DNA from: CAINVV01 sp037137375
GTDB taxonomy: Bacteria; Bacteroidota; Bacteroidia; Bacteroidales; Prolixibacteraceae
Length of the DNA: 64,000 nucleotides
NCBI GenBank assembly: GCA_037137375.1
Contig: JBAXKJ010000008.1
Location: 62,001-126,000 of the forward strand
Direction of reading: 5' to 3'
Position numbers and translations under genes: made by a program. Below are positions 7,855 to 17,159 of the stretch, one piece after another. Numbering within the stretch: position 1 is the first letter of the stretch; each line of letters starts with the position of its first letter. Under the pieces are notes generated by a model, which saw nothing but the letters and a program-made list of their open reading frames with translations, was not told the DNA's origin and did no database searches.

Positions 7855-8721
7855 TTATTGGGCACGATAACTTTTACTCATAGAAGCCGGAGTTACAAGG
7901 ATGAAATTACCCAATCCCTTGTTCTCTTTGGAGATCTCTTCGATGGAGTCCTGCTCCGTAGATCCAATCGTAACTACCTTCAAATCCGGACGTGCCTGTT
8001 TCAGATACCATTCGATGGCAGTATGATTATCGCTGTGGTAGGAACCATTGTAATGGATAAAAGTCTGTCCGGCGGCAAGATTCTTCAGAATAAAATAGGC
8101 CATTGTTGCATCCTTAATAGCCTGAGATTTAGGGAGATTCTGTCCACCGTGACCCTTGGCCGCTTCAAAAATTTCCTTGTAGCATTTTAATTCCTTATCA
8201 TAGGCGATAGGCAGTGGGGCAATCCACCTTTTAGCTTCTGATTCAATGCTATCCAGTTTCTCCAAGCCTCTTGAGTAAACCATATTAGCATATCTCCTTG
8301 GCACATTGGTCGCAATAAATTTCAGCTTATTCGTCTTTGCAAAATCAAGGAGTGGTTTATAATCACTCGGAAAATTAGTCCATAGCTTACATTCGTCCTT
8401 AAAGGTTTTCTCGGTCAGTGAACCTGAAAGATATTCATTGACAACCACCTGATCGTCTGCTTCAAACATTTCGGCGCCCAACACAAGGTTCTCCTTTTTT
8501 ATACTGAAGAGATCCTTTGTAAGCTCTTGCTCCAACCAGTGATCGATCGGATTATCATGTTGTTCCCCAAAAAGGATCACATCAGCCTCCTTCGCTTCCT
8601 CCAGCATTTTGGCATAATGACATTCCTTTCCCTTTGCGTCAAAAATCATATAGGCATTTTTATCGCTCTTAAATGCGAACAACACGAGAGCCGCAGACAA
8701 ACTCAAAACCATCTTGAACAT
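7855..8721 (-). CDS. ChaN family protein, putative heme-binding, exported
   Basis: This 288-residue protein has an N-terminal hydrophobic export signal (FKMVLSLSAALVLFAF) without a lipobox Cys. The mature part has the ChaN/DUF399 signature VILFGEQHDN near the start, then LVLGAEMFEADDQVVVNEYL, and the C-terminal FIHYNGSYHSDNHTAIEWYL stretch. Campylobacter ChaN binds heme pairs and is linked to iron uptake; whether this protein binds heme is inference. A TATATTTG promoter element lies at 8745-8752 on the same strand. The GNAT gene follows by 20 nt. Confidence 0.82.
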   Translation of the reverse strand: MFKMVLSLSAALVLFAFKSDKNAYMIFDAKGKECHYAKMLEEAKEADVILFGEQHDNPIDHWLEQELTKDLFSIKKENLVLGAEMFEADDQVVVNEYLSGSLTEKTFKDECKLWTNFPSDYKPLLDFAKTNKLKFIATNVPRRYANMVYSRGLEKLDSIESEAKRWIAPLPIAYDKELKCYKEIFEAAKGHGGQNLPKSQAIKDATMAYFILKNLAAGQTFIHYNGSYHSDNHTAIEWYLKQARPDLKVVTIGSTEQDSIEEISKENKGLGNFILVTPASMSKSYRAQ

Positions 8722-8744
8722 ATATAATCTTTTAAATTCAGCAT

Positions 8745-8752
8745 CAAATATA
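8745..8752 (-). promoter_or_regulatory. TATATTTG -7 element upstream of the ChaN-like gene
   Basis: An exact TAnnTTTG match on the minus strand, 23 nt upstream of the ATG. No clear -33 box is visible. Confidence 0.4.
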
Positions 8753-8945
8753 TCAATTCTCTATAACATAAGTAATATCTGGATAACAACGTTAGCAAGA
8801 AGTTGCTATCTGATAGTAATCGACCAAAAAAATCTAAAAATTCTTTGGATCTCACCATGGGAGAAACAGAACTATTTATATCTTCGTCCGTAGAAAGTTG
8901 TTGTTTAGCAAGAATTCTGTCTGGCAATTCCTTAGACATTTAATT

Positions 8946-11108
8946 ATGAAGTCTTTTTTTAAAAAATTATTTGAAAGGGGAACATTTGAGAACCGCCTTT
9001 TTTTGGCCTCTCTAACTATTTTAGTCTTTCTGACCATTATAGATGATTTGTTTGATCAGTATATTTGGCAAAGCGATCTAAACTGGGTTCTTATCTCTTC
9101 ATTAAAATTTCTTGTTTCAATTCCTATCTCCTGGCTGGTCATATTTTTATTGGGAAGATTCTTCAATAAGGAGCTCACAAAGACCAGAATAGCACTGGAA
9201 ACCAGCGAGAAGAGGTTCCGTACAATCTTTGAAAACAATGCCTCTTCTATCATGATCATCGAACGGGACTCAACGATCACTATGGTCAATAATGCATATT
9301 GCGAGATAACGGGATTTTCGCGGGAAGAGATCGTTGGATCCAGCTGGATGAATCTGGTACCGGACTCTGAGTTGGAAAGATTAAAAGAATATAACCGTCT
9401 CAGGTTCTCCGGAGCATCTGATATTCCAAACATTTACGAATTTAAGTTCATTAAGAAAAACGGTGAAATAAGAGTTGGACTCATGTCAGTCTTTTTTGAC
9501 GAGTTCCTCAATCAGATTGTTATTTCCATTACGGATATTACGGATCGAAAAGCGATTGAAGTATCCCTCGAGGAGAGCAAGAAAAGATACCAGAGTCTTG
9601 TTGAGATGCAGGGTGAAGGACTTGGAAATGTTGATAAAGAGGAGCGTTTTATTTTCGCTAATGCTGCCGCTGAAAGGATCATGGGCGTGCCCCCCGGAAC
9701 TTTGGTCGGAAGGAAGTTAGATGAATTTGTCAGTCAACCGACCCTGAAACAAATCCAGAAAGAGACTTATATCAGAAAGGAAGGCTCTCAAAGTACTTAT
9801 GAGATGGAGATTATCAGGCCGGATGGTGAAAAAAGGGTGCTACTGGTGACAGCTACTCCTAATTTTAACCCTAGCGGGGAATTTGAGTACAGCTTGGGAA
9901 TCTTTCTCGACATCACAGATCGCAAAAATATTGAGAACGAACTGAAGAAAAACGAAACAGAGCTGAAAGCACTCAATACTACAAAAGACAAGCTATTTTC
10001 TATCATAGCACACGATTTAAGAGGGCCAGTCGGTACATCTGCCGACTTACTGGAAGTGATGATGGAAAACTATACCAGTTTGAGTGATGAAGAGCAACTT
10101 AAAATGTTGGAAATTCTAAAAAACTCTGCGAAATCAACTTTCAACCTTTTAGAAACACTCTTAAACTGGACCATCATTCAAACAGGGAACCTTGTATTCA
10201 AACCCGAATTTTTCAGTCTAACGGGCTGCATCGAGTCCATTGTAGAAAATTTGAGTCCATCGGCATTTTCAAAAAGCATTCTGCTCTCGTTTAATCCCGA
10301 ACAGGAGTTGTTTGTCTATGCAGATCGGAATATGATGCAGACAATACTCCGAAATTTGATCGGGAACGCCATCAAATACACTTCAAGGGGAGGATCTATT
10401 GTTGTAAATGCAATTAATAAGAACAATAATCCGGAAATTTCTATTGCTGACAATGGAGTTGGCATGGATGAAGAAACCAGGAAAAACTTGTTTGTCCTAA
10501 ATAGGCAAAACTCCAAATACGGCACTGAAAATGAAAAAGGAACAGGCCTTGGATTGATATTGTGCAAAGAATTCATTGAGAAACATAGAGGCCGGTTGAT
10601 TGTTGAAAGTGAATTTGGCAAAGGCTCTACCTTCACATTTGATATTCCGAAGATCTTTAATCAGCCCGATGTACAAGACAAGAAGCCCATCGAACTTAAT
10701 CCGGAATCAAAGAAATTCAACAATGAGTTAATACTTATTGTTGAAGATGAAGAGATAAATTACCACATCATAAGGTCGATATTGACAAGCGTAAATCTGC
10801 AATACGAGCGGGCGAGCAACGGGAAGAAGGCTGTCGACATGTTTCTGCACAACAAGTATAGTCTAATCCTGATGGATATTCAATTGTCTGAAATGAATGG
10901 GTGGGAAGCTACCATGAAAATAAGGGAGAATGATTCTGAAATTCCTATCATTGCAGTGACGGCCTATGCCTCTGATCCCACACGTAGGAAGAGCCTTGAA
11001 GCAGGTTGTAACGATTTTATCACAAAACCTATCAACAAGACCAAACTGATTCAACTTATTGAGAAATATTTAAATAAGAGTAGGATCAGTCTAATAACCA
11101 ATTCATAA
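8946..11108 (+). CDS. Hybrid sensor histidine kinase with two PAS domains and a receiver
   Basis: About 720 residues from ATG 8946 (the frame is open back to 8898, but the conserved-looking MKSFFKKLFERG start fits better). Order: two membrane segments (about 17-35 and 47-70), PAS domain 1 (about 90-200, ending VISITDITDRK), PAS domain 2 (about 215-328, ending LGIFLDITDRK), HisKA with phospho-acceptor His356 (IIAHDLRGPVG), HATPase with N box (LIGNAIKY), G1 (ADNGVGMD) and G2 (GTGLGL), and a C-terminal receiver with acidic VEDEE, phospho-acceptor Asp644 (LMDIQLS) and the Lys of FITKP. It ends at the receiver, with no DNA-binding output and no partner regulator adjacent, so its signal and target are unknown. 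Confidence 0.9.
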   Translation: MKSFFKKLFERGTFENRLFLASLTILVFLTIIDDLFDQYIWQSDLNWVLISSLKFLVSIPISWLVIFLLGRFFNKELTKTRIALETSEKRFRTIFENNASSIMIIERDSTITMVNNAYCEITGFSREEIVGSSWMNLVPDSELERLKEYNRLRFSGASDIPNIYEFKFIKKNGEIRVGLMSVFFDEFLNQIVISITDITDRKAIEVSLEESKKRYQSLVEMQGEGLGNVDKEERFIFANAAAERIMGVPPGTLVGRKLDEFVSQPTLKQIQKETYIRKEGSQSTYEMEIIRPDGEKRVLLVTATPNFNPSGEFEYSLGIFLDITDRKNIENELKKNETELKALNTTKDKLFSIIAHDLRGPVGTSADLLEVMMENYTSLSDEEQLKMLEILKNSAKSTFNLLETLLNWTIIQTGNLVFKPEFFSLTGCIESIVENLSPSAFSKSILLSFNPEQELFVYADRNMMQTILRNLIGNAIKYTSRGGSIVVNAINKNNNPEISIADNGVGMDEETRKNLFVLNRQNSKYGTENEKGTGLGLILCKEFIEKHRGRLIVESEFGKGSTFTFDIPKIFNQPDVQDKKPIELNPESKKFNNELILIVEDEEINYHIIRSILTSVNLQYERASNGKKAVDMFLHNKYSLILMDIQLSEMNGWEATMKIRENDSEIPIIAVTAYASDPTRRKSLEAGCNDFITKPINKTKLIQLIEKYLNKSRISLITNS

Positions 11109-11113
11109 AGAAA

Positions 11114-11151
11114 AGAGGCTGTCCCTCCTACATAGATTCGGGACAGCCTCT
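11114..11151. terminator. Bidirectional terminator between the hybrid kinase and the GH78 gene
   Basis: A perfect 12-bp stem (AGAGGCTGTCCC / GGGACAGCCTCT) with a 14-nt loop, followed by TTTATTTTT on the + strand and by a U-rich run on the other strand. It separates the convergent genes on either side. Confidence 0.85.
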
Positions 11152-11169
11152 CTTTATTTTTGAAATCTA

Positions 11170-13932
11170 CTACTTCTTAACCTTTGGTACAAACTGGTCT
11201 GATGAATAAGTGAATTTATAATTCCCTGAGCCTAACTGAACTACTGTCTGATCTCCCTTTTTCTCTGCCTTACACTCTTTGCTTGTCGTAAGTGGTAACA
11301 AGTTGAGCGAAACATTAGCCGGGTCGGCGTGCGGAAGCGTTACTGTTGCCGTTGTGTTGGCAGGGACAGTCACTTCGTAGGTAAATTGAGCCTGATCCAG
11401 AATCCATGCTGATTTTACTGGCCCATAGATGCTCTTCAGTTCGGCAGATGCTCTGGATAGCTGTCCACCGGGATGCGGATAAAACAGAATGTGCTTGTAT
11501 CCCGGATTCATCGGATCAATGTCAACTCCAGCAACATATTTATACAGCCATTCTCCAATGGCGCCATAAGCGTAGTGATTGAAGCTGTTCATGCCAACAT
11601 CCTGAAATGTTCCGTCAGGCTTTTGGCCGTCCCACCTTTCCCAAATGGTAGTAGCGCCTTGTGTGACAGGGTACAACCACGATGGGTATTTCTTCAGTTT
11701 CAACAGAAAGAATGCTTGATTTTCGTGACCTGTTGCCGAAAGAGTTTTACATAACAGAGGTGTGCCAACAAAACCCGTGGTCAGGTGTCCCATCTTATCC
11801 ACATCAGATGAGAGAAAATCTGCTGCGGTATTTCTCAGATTTTCAGGAAGCAGATCAAAGGCGAGGGCGAGACAATATCCGGTCTGGGTATGTGAAACTA
11901 CCCTTCCGTTCTTGGTTACAAATTCGTCAATAAATGCCTTCTTAACAGCTTCGGAAAGATTTAGATAGTACTTTGCATCCTCATTTTTCCCAAGAATCGA
12001 AGCAATTTGGCTAAGCATTTTGGAGGAATGCGCATAATAGGCAGTCGCGATAAGATCCTTCTCGGTTGTGGCACCCGGATAAGAAGAGCTATTGGAAGCG
12101 AAGGCGAGCCAGTCTCCGAAATGTGCATCACCGGTCCAAAGGTTTTTATCACCTGCCCTTTTGTGCATGTATTCGACCCATGCTTTCATGGTATTGTATT
12201 GTTCGGCCAGGATCCTCTTATCTCCATATACCTGGTAAACGGTCCAGGGAACGATAATGGAAGCATCGGCCCATGCGGTAGCGCCACCTTCACCTTTGAG
12301 AACATCCGGAATGACATGAGGAACACGTCCGCTGGCAAGCTGATCGGCAGTAAAATCCTTCATCCATTTGGTATAGAAGCCGGCAACATCAAAATTGAAG
12401 GAAGCTGTCGGAGCAAAAACCTGCGCATCACCTGTCCAGCCTAATCTTTCATCTCTCTGCGGACAGTCGGTAGGAACATCAACAAAATTTCCTTTCTGTC
12501 CCCATTGAATGTTGTGCTGCAACTGGTTAATCAGGGTATCGGAGCAAGCAAATTGGCCGGTGGGTGTCATCGCGGAATGAATGACCACTCCGGTTACCTG
12601 ATCGAGAGAAGGCGCAGAAGATAAACCTTCGAGCTTTACAAACCTGAAACCATGAAAAGTAAACCGGGGTTGATAAATTTCTTCGGCTCCTCCTTTGAGG
12701 ATATAAGTATCGGTACACTTGGCAGCGCGCAGGTTATCCGTGTAAAAATTACCGGCCTTGTCAAGGACTTCAGCGAATTTCACCACAACCTTATCGCCCG
12801 CATTGCCTTTAACTTTAAGTCTGACAACCCCTACCATATTTTGACCCATGTCGAGCACCATTTCGCCCTTGGGTGTCCTGATGATTTTCACGGGTTTAAC
12901 CTCTTCGATAGCCTGAACCGGAACACCCTGAGGAGCAATCAGTTTTGACTTTTGATATTGATAGACTTCGGCATTATTCCATTTGGAATCGCTATATCCG
13001 ACCTGATCCCAGCCTGTTAATTCCATTCTGGCGTCATAGGTCTCCCCGTTATAAATATCGGATTCCAAAATCGGTCCGGTAGTTACTTTCCAGTCCGCAC
13101 CGGATGCGATTGTTTCACTGGTACCATCTACATAGTTGATTACCAATTGAGCCAATAAAGCGCTCTTGTCACCATAGTAGCTTCTTTGTCCCTTGAAACC
13201 AATGTTACCACGATACCATCCATCACCAACAATGGCACCAATGGTGTTCTTTGGTCCCAGGAGTGTAGTGACATCATAGGTTTGATATTGGATCCTGTTG
13301 TTGTAACTTGTCCAACCCGGGGTAAAAAGATCCGAGCCGACTTTCGAACCATTTAGGTGAAGTTCATAGAGTCCAAGGGCTGTGACATATATCCTGGCAG
13401 ACTTGACTTTTTTCGAAATCGAGAATTCTTTTCTTAAAAATTGCGAAGGACGGGATTCTTTATTATCCTTTTCCTTCCCATATCTGATCCAGGAAGCCTT
13501 CCAGTCGCCAGCACCAAGGAGTCCCATCTCCCAGTAGGCGGGTTCGCTCCAGGTTGTGGCCTTATTTTTATTATCCCATACCCGTACCTGCCACCAAAGC
13601 CGTTGCATAGATTTTGCCGCGGGGCCTTCATAGTTTACATTGACAGATTCTGAAGAACTGATTTTGCCTGTCGTCCATACAAGTTTACGGCCACCAGTCA
13701 GGTCGGCAAGTGTTTCAGCCACACGAATTTCGTAAGCCTGTTGTATGAAATTGTTTTCACCTGCAATGATTTGCCAGCTTAGTCTGGGTTGTAAAATGTC
13801 AATCCCGACAGGATTTACATGATAATCGCATTTTAATGAGGTTACCATATTTTTGGAAAATCCGGTTATGGACAACAGACTCATCAATAAGGAAACTAAA
13901 ATAATTTGGTAGTTGTTGAGCGCTTTCTTCAT
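11170..13932 (-). CDS. GH78 family alpha-L-rhamnosidase, exported
   Basis: This 920-residue protein has a signal peptide (hydrophobic IILVSLLMSLLSITGF). Domain order fits GH78: N-terminal fibronectin-like domain (RLSWQIIAGENN onward), beta-sandwich (IYVTALGLYELHLNGSKV near 185-205), then the (alpha/alpha)6 barrel with VDVPTDCPQRDERLGWTGDA carrying the conserved acidic residues, and a C-terminal beta domain. Such enzymes release alpha-L-rhamnose from glycosides or polysaccharides, here probably in the periplasm. The TACCTTTG element at 13954-13961 is a likely promoter. The hydroxyacid dehydrogenase gene lies 69 nt upstream on the same strand. No SusC/SusD pair is nearby, so it is outside a typical polysaccharide locus. 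Confidence 0.93.
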   Translation of the reverse strand: MKKALNNYQIILVSLLMSLLSITGFSKNMVTSLKCDYHVNPVGIDILQPRLSWQIIAGENNFIQQAYEIRVAETLADLTGGRKLVWTTGKISSSESVNVNYEGPAAKSMQRLWWQVRVWDNKNKATTWSEPAYWEMGLLGAGDWKASWIRYGKEKDNKESRPSQFLRKEFSISKKVKSARIYVTALGLYELHLNGSKVGSDLFTPGWTSYNNRIQYQTYDVTTLLGPKNTIGAIVGDGWYRGNIGFKGQRSYYGDKSALLAQLVINYVDGTSETIASGADWKVTTGPILESDIYNGETYDARMELTGWDQVGYSDSKWNNAEVYQYQKSKLIAPQGVPVQAIEEVKPVKIIRTPKGEMVLDMGQNMVGVVRLKVKGNAGDKVVVKFAEVLDKAGNFYTDNLRAAKCTDTYILKGGAEEIYQPRFTFHGFRFVKLEGLSSAPSLDQVTGVVIHSAMTPTGQFACSDTLINQLQHNIQWGQKGNFVDVPTDCPQRDERLGWTGDAQVFAPTASFNFDVAGFYTKWMKDFTADQLASGRVPHVIPDVLKGEGGATAWADASIIVPWTVYQVYGDKRILAEQYNTMKAWVEYMHKRAGDKNLWTGDAHFGDWLAFASNSSSYPGATTEKDLIATAYYAHSSKMLSQIASILGKNEDAKYYLNLSEAVKKAFIDEFVTKNGRVVSHTQTGYCLALAFDLLPENLRNTAADFLSSDVDKMGHLTTGFVGTPLLCKTLSATGHENQAFFLLKLKKYPSWLYPVTQGATTIWERWDGQKPDGTFQDVGMNSFNHYAYGAIGEWLYKYVAGVDIDPMNPGYKHILFYPHPGGQLSRASAELKSIYGPVKSAWILDQAQFTYEVTVPANTTATVTLPHADPANVSLNLLPLTTSKECKAEKKGDQTVVQLGSGNYKFTYSSDQFVPKVKK

Positions 13933-13953
13933 CTTCTAAGTTGTTAATTTCCC

Positions 13954-13961
13954 CAAAGGTA
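13954..13961 (-). promoter_or_regulatory. TACCTTTG -7 element upstream of the GH78 gene
   Basis: An exact TAnnTTTG match on the minus strand, 21 nt before the ATG, within the 69-nt gap after the dehydrogenase gene. The -33 box is not evident. Confidence 0.45.
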
Positions 13962-14001
13962 AAAAATTTCAGAAGAGAATAAGCGGGAAATTAGGCGATT
14001 T

Positions 14002-14982
14002 TCACCTATTCCATACAGACGGATTGACAATCGAAATATCCTTTCGTCCTTCGAAGAACCGAAGGATATTTTCCGATGCTTCGCGGCCAGTTTCTATCCT
14101 GGTGTCAATGGTTCCGGTTGCAGTATGAGGAGTCATCACAACATTGTCAAGGGAAAGTAATCCAGGAGCAATCTGAGGTTCAAATTCATAAACGTCTAGT
14201 CCGGCGCCGCCTAGTTTGCCGTTTTGAAGGTATTTCACCAATACATTTTCATGGATGACTGCCCCACGAGATGTATTGATCAGAATCGCACCCTGTTTCA
14301 TTTTTAAAATTTCAGCTTCGTCAATAAGATGGTGGGTCTCGGGTGTCAGCGGACAGTGAAGTGAAACAACGTCTGATCTTTCCAATAGATCATCCATGCT
14401 GACCAACTGGCAATTGTATTTCATTTCTAGTTCGTCCGACAACCTGGTACGGTTATAATAAATGATCTTCATTCCTGAAGCAATGGCTCGTCGGGCGAAT
14501 GCCTGGCCAATCCTGCCCATGCCGATGATACCAAGGGTTTTACCGAAAATTCCTGTACCCAGATTCTCCATCATGCCCCATTTAAACCCGGGATTAGTCC
14601 TAAGACCACGATCTGTGAGGGCGATCTTCCTGGTAAGTGAAAGGAGCAGTCCCAAAGCCATTTCAGCTGTTGGCTCGGTGACTGAATTAGGAGTATTGCA
14701 GACGACGACCCCCATTTCAGTAGCCTTGGGTACATCAATATTGTTATACCCGACTCCGAAATTGGCAATAATACGAAGCCTTTCCGCCCTGGCCATCATT
14801 TCTGCCGTGAACGGTTTGGTAAAAACTGAGAGCACTCCATCCGCCTGAGGTAGGAAATGTCTTATCTCGTCGTCAGAAAATAGAAAATTTTCCGTCGGAT
14901 AGATCAAATCAAACTTTTTCTCCAGTTCGGCGAGACCCTGCCTGGGTATTGCAGCAACAACGAGGATTTTCTGTTTCATCAT
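14002..14982 (-). CDS. D-isomer-specific 2-hydroxyacid dehydrogenase (glyoxylate/hydroxypyruvate reductase type)
   Basis: This 326-residue NAD(P)-dependent dehydrogenase has the dinucleotide motif GIIGMGRIGQAFA, followed by the coenzyme-specificity strand IIYYNRTR, whose Arg after the strand suggests NADP use. Catalytic residues: Arg in NTSRGAVI, Glu in YEFEP, and His in TPHTATGT. The overall pattern is nearest to glyoxylate reductase/hydroxypyruvate reductase. Exact substrate cannot be fixed. Its start codon overlaps the stop of the upstream membrane protein gene (ATGA), so the two are translationally coupled. Confidence 0.88.
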   Translation of the reverse strand: MMKQKILVVAAIPRQGLAELEKKFDLIYPTENFLFSDDEIRHFLPQADGVLSVFTKPFTAEMMARAERLRIIANFGVGYNNIDVPKATEMGVVVCNTPNSVTEPTAEMALGLLLSLTRKIALTDRGLRTNPGFKWGMMENLGTGIFGKTLGIIGMGRIGQAFARRAIASGMKIIYYNRTRLSDELEMKYNCQLVSMDDLLERSDVVSLHCPLTPETHHLIDEAEILKMKQGAILINTSRGAVIHENVLVKYLQNGKLGGAGLDVYEFEPQIAPGLLSLDNVVMTPHTATGTIDTRIETGREASENILRFFEGRKDISIVNPSVWNR

Positions 14983-15446
14983 TTATTCTGTTTGACTATT
15001 ACAATAAATCGTCTGTAATACAAGCCTGTATAATAAAAACGTACAGATGAAATTAACAAAGGCACCGACATCATGAGGTACAAAAATGAGAGATAAACGG
15101 GAGCTACCCAACCGGTTGTACGAAGGGTGATGCCCATCGAGATCATCAGCACCATCATAAAGTAGCTTCTGAAATTAAAAAATGAGAAGAGGCACGGAAG
15201 CTCTTCCTTCATATTCAGAATCCTGAGAGTATGCTTTAAAGATAATTTCGAGAACAACTTCAGGTAAAATACAATGCCGCAGGTAAGTGCACAAACTAGC
15301 TGCAACCATAATAACTGACTTCCCAAATCGAGCATTTTATACCCTTTGAAGAGCAGCATCGAACCCGCAAAAGTCCAGATGACTGCGGCAACAAATAGCA
15401 GGACCCTTTTGGGTACGCCCGGTTTAATCCTGGATAAAATATTCAC
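14979..15446 (-). CDS. Unrecognised four-helix membrane protein
   Basis: I do not recognise this 155-residue protein. It has about four hydrophobic segments: FVAAVIWTFAGSMLLF (18-33), LLWLQLVCALTCGIVFYLKLF (45-65), FNFRSYFMMVLMISMGITL (90-108) and VYLSFLYLMMSVPLLISSV (117-135). Both ends are basic, consistent with a cytoplasmic N- and C-terminus. There is no signal peptide or known motif. Its stop overlaps the dehydrogenase start by 4 nt, so they are likely co-expressed. Confidence 0.75.
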   Translation of the reverse strand: MNILSRIKPGVPKRVLLFVAAVIWTFAGSMLLFKGYKMLDLGSQLLWLQLVCALTCGIVFYLKLFSKLSLKHTLRILNMKEELPCLFSFFNFRSYFMMVLMISMGITLRTTGWVAPVYLSFLYLMMSVPLLISSVRFYYTGLYYRRFIVIVKQNK

Positions 15447-15548
15447 TGTTCACAATATAACTAATCCTGAAAACTGGTTTCCTGTCGCCAAAAGCGCATG
15501 AAGTCCACTTTTAGTTGACTGTGCAAATGAAAAGAAAAATTGTGAAAC

Positions 15549-15878
15549 TTACTTCACCAGCGCCAAAATATCGATGACCCTACCTGTAACCCCTACGATT
15601 TCCTTTAATATTTTCGTCAGTTTGAACAGCCTTTTTGAAGCGTCAGACAGTTCTTTGGTCAATGCCTTTAGCTCTTTGGATTCTTCTTTTAAGGCCTCAA
15701 TCAGATTCGTCTCAATTTTTGACATCATCAGTCTCTCTAAATTCCGAAGGTGTAAGGATGCCTTTTCAAGTGTAAGCATCTCTTGCTTATCCAATCCTGT
15801 CTTGCCCATTTCTTGGGCAATTTCAACCTGAGCGATCCTGATTTGATCCAGTGTATATTCCTTGTCGTCCATTTTCAT
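15549..15878 (-). CDS. Unrecognised small coiled-coil protein
   Basis: I do not recognise this 109-residue protein. It is charged and mostly helical, with heptad-like spacing across about residues 25-90 (ASLHLRNLERLM, then NLIEALKEESKELKALTKEL), followed by a more hydrophobic C-terminal helix (ILKEIVGVTGRVIDILALV). No signal peptide, no Cys. It follows the putative lipoprotein gene by 9 nt on the same strand; the two are very likely an operon and may form a complex. Start alternatives are ATG 15878 or the internal ATG two codons later. Confidence 0.65.
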   Translation of the reverse strand: MKMDDKEYTLDQIRIAQVEIAQEMGKTGLDKQEMLTLEKASLHLRNLERLMMSKIETNLIEALKEESKELKALTKELSDASKRLFKLTKILKEIVGVTGRVIDILALVK

Positions 15879-15887
15879 TTCCTATTA

Positions 15888-16787
15888 TTAATTTTTCATT
15901 TTCCTGTACGCGCCGCCAAGTTCATCCAAATCCGCATAAAAATCGTAGAGACAAGTCGCAATTTCTGTTAGGTTTTTCTTTCGGTTTAACTCAATTTTCA
16001 GCGTTTTATGTGCTGCCTTAAGATTACCGGCTGCCCGAATGGTCAGGTTTCGCAAATTCTGCAGTTCCCAAACCCTTTTCATCAACACGACATATTCCTT
16101 GTCACTTTCGATCGCCGGGTTTGTTCTTTTTGTATAATAGAACCTAAAACTTTCCTGGATACCCGATTCTTCTGCATCAAGGAGCTGGTTAATTCCTTGT
16201 GCCGAAAGGAATTTTATCATTTCATCGCATAATTCCGAAACCAGTGTGTCTGAACGATCGATAAATCCTTTCAGAATTTTCATCTGTCTGTGGGCAAGCC
16301 ACATACTTGAGCCAATATCCATTGTTTTTGTCAGCACCACACCAGCGCCGGATGGTAGCTTGTTGCCATCACTCATTTGATTATATTGTTCAACCAATAC
16401 ATCGAGGTCTGTTCCCAGTCTGGCAAACAGAACTTTTTGCGAATTGGAAGGTAGGTCACTGGATATTCCTGACAATCCTTTCGCATAATCATCCAAAATT
16501 TTGAAAACAATTTTAACCCTACCGGGAATCCTGTCATTGTTTTTTCGTTCCCTGACAATGGCATTCAGTTCAGTTAGATGCTGCTCCGGATCTGCAAATG
16601 AACTTGCATACCAGACTCCCCTCGCCTCTCTTATTTCCGCGATTCCAATCATCAATTCTTCCGGATAAGAGGATAAATCTTCCGTCTTACCAGCAAACCG
16701 GCGGACTTCCCTAAGTTGCTGTCGCGAAACGGACATGCAGCCAGATGTGGTCTGTAAAATGACCAGAAAGTAAAAGAGCATTCTCAT
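15888..16787 (-). CDS. Unrecognised exported protein, possible lipoprotein
   Basis: I do not recognise this 299-residue protein. A short hydrophobic leader (MLFYFLVILQTTSGC) ends in a Cys at position 17 with T-S-G before it; this is a poor but possible lipobox for Bacteroidota. The mature part is predicted helical throughout and rich in Leu, Lys and Glu, with a basic C-terminal region (LKIELNRKKNLTEIATCLYDF). It is followed 9 nt later by the small coiled-coil gene. No enzymatic motif is visible; a structural or envelope role is only a guess. Confidence 0.65.
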   Translation of the reverse strand: MRMLFYFLVILQTTSGCMSVSRQQLREVRRFAGKTEDLSSYPEELMIGIAEIREARGVWYASSFADPEQHLTELNAIVRERKNNDRIPGRVKIVFKILDDYAKGLSGISSDLPSNSQKVLFARLGTDLDVLVEQYNQMSDGNKLPSGAGVVLTKTMDIGSSMWLAHRQMKILKGFIDRSDTLVSELCDEMIKFLSAQGINQLLDAEESGIQESFRFYYTKRTNPAIESDKEYVVLMKRVWELQNLRNLTIRAAGNLKAAHKTLKIELNRKKNLTEIATCLYDFYADLDELGGAYRKMKN

Positions 16788-17004
16788 AGGATCATATTTA
16801 AAGTGATTAATATTTTGAATGTTATGGAATAGTCTCAGAGATCAGATGGCAGGAATGAAAGCCGTGAAGAAAATAGGTTAATTGCAATTGGATTCCTGAT
16901 ACAACAACCAACAAGAGAGATTTTTGTTTATTTTTTTAGGAAATATTCAAAAAATCAGGGGTACTTTAAGAAAATTTTATAGTTTTGTCCCAAATAATAG
17001 AAAA
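16788..17004 (+). promoter_or_regulatory. trp operon promoter region
   Basis: This is the first part of the 372-nt gap before trpB. An exact TAnnTTTG element (TAGTTTTG) lies at 16980-16987, which would start transcription near 16994, about 11 nt before the leader peptide. No good -33 TTTG box is visible. The rest of this stretch is AT-rich and holds nothing else I can support. Confidence 0.5.
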
Positions 17005-17067
17005 ATGATGACTCGTTTGGCGAATACATATTGGTGGTGGCTGGCTTATAACTCTCAGAAGTCGTAA
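17005..17067 (+). CDS. trpL: trp operon leader peptide with three consecutive Trp codons
   Basis: A 20-codon frame starting ATG ATG, with residues MMTRLANTY, then Trp-Trp-Trp (TGG at 17032, 17035, 17038), then LAYNSQKS and TAA. It lies just downstream of a TAnnTTTG element and 40 nt before a strong intrinsic terminator in front of trpB. Stalling of a ribosome at the Trp codons when Trp-tRNA is scarce would control whether the terminator at 17108-17147 forms; this is the classical ribosome-mediated attenuation logic. No Shine-Dalgarno is seen, as usual in this phylum. The peptide itself need have no function. Confidence 0.85.
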   Translation: MMTRLANTYWWWLAYNSQKS

Positions 17068-17107
17068 GGAAGCACACCCTTGTATTTACCCTAATTATAA
17101 AGTAATA

Positions 17108-17147
17108 AAGAGGCCTGCCGCACTTGCGACAGGCCTCTTCTCTTTTT
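17108..17147 (+). terminator. trp attenuator (intrinsic terminator between leader peptide and trpB)
   Basis: A 14-bp stem with one mismatch (AAGAGGCCTGCCGC / GCGACAGGCCTCTT), a 4-nt ACTT loop, then CTCTTTTT. It ends 12 nt before trpB. The competing antiterminator is not clear by eye: GGCTGGC at 17039-17045, overlapping the last Trp codon, could pair with GCCTGCC (17113-17119) in the left arm with one mismatch, and weaker AT-rich pairings lie between. Confidence 0.85.
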
Positions 17148-17159
17148 AAAAAATAAATT

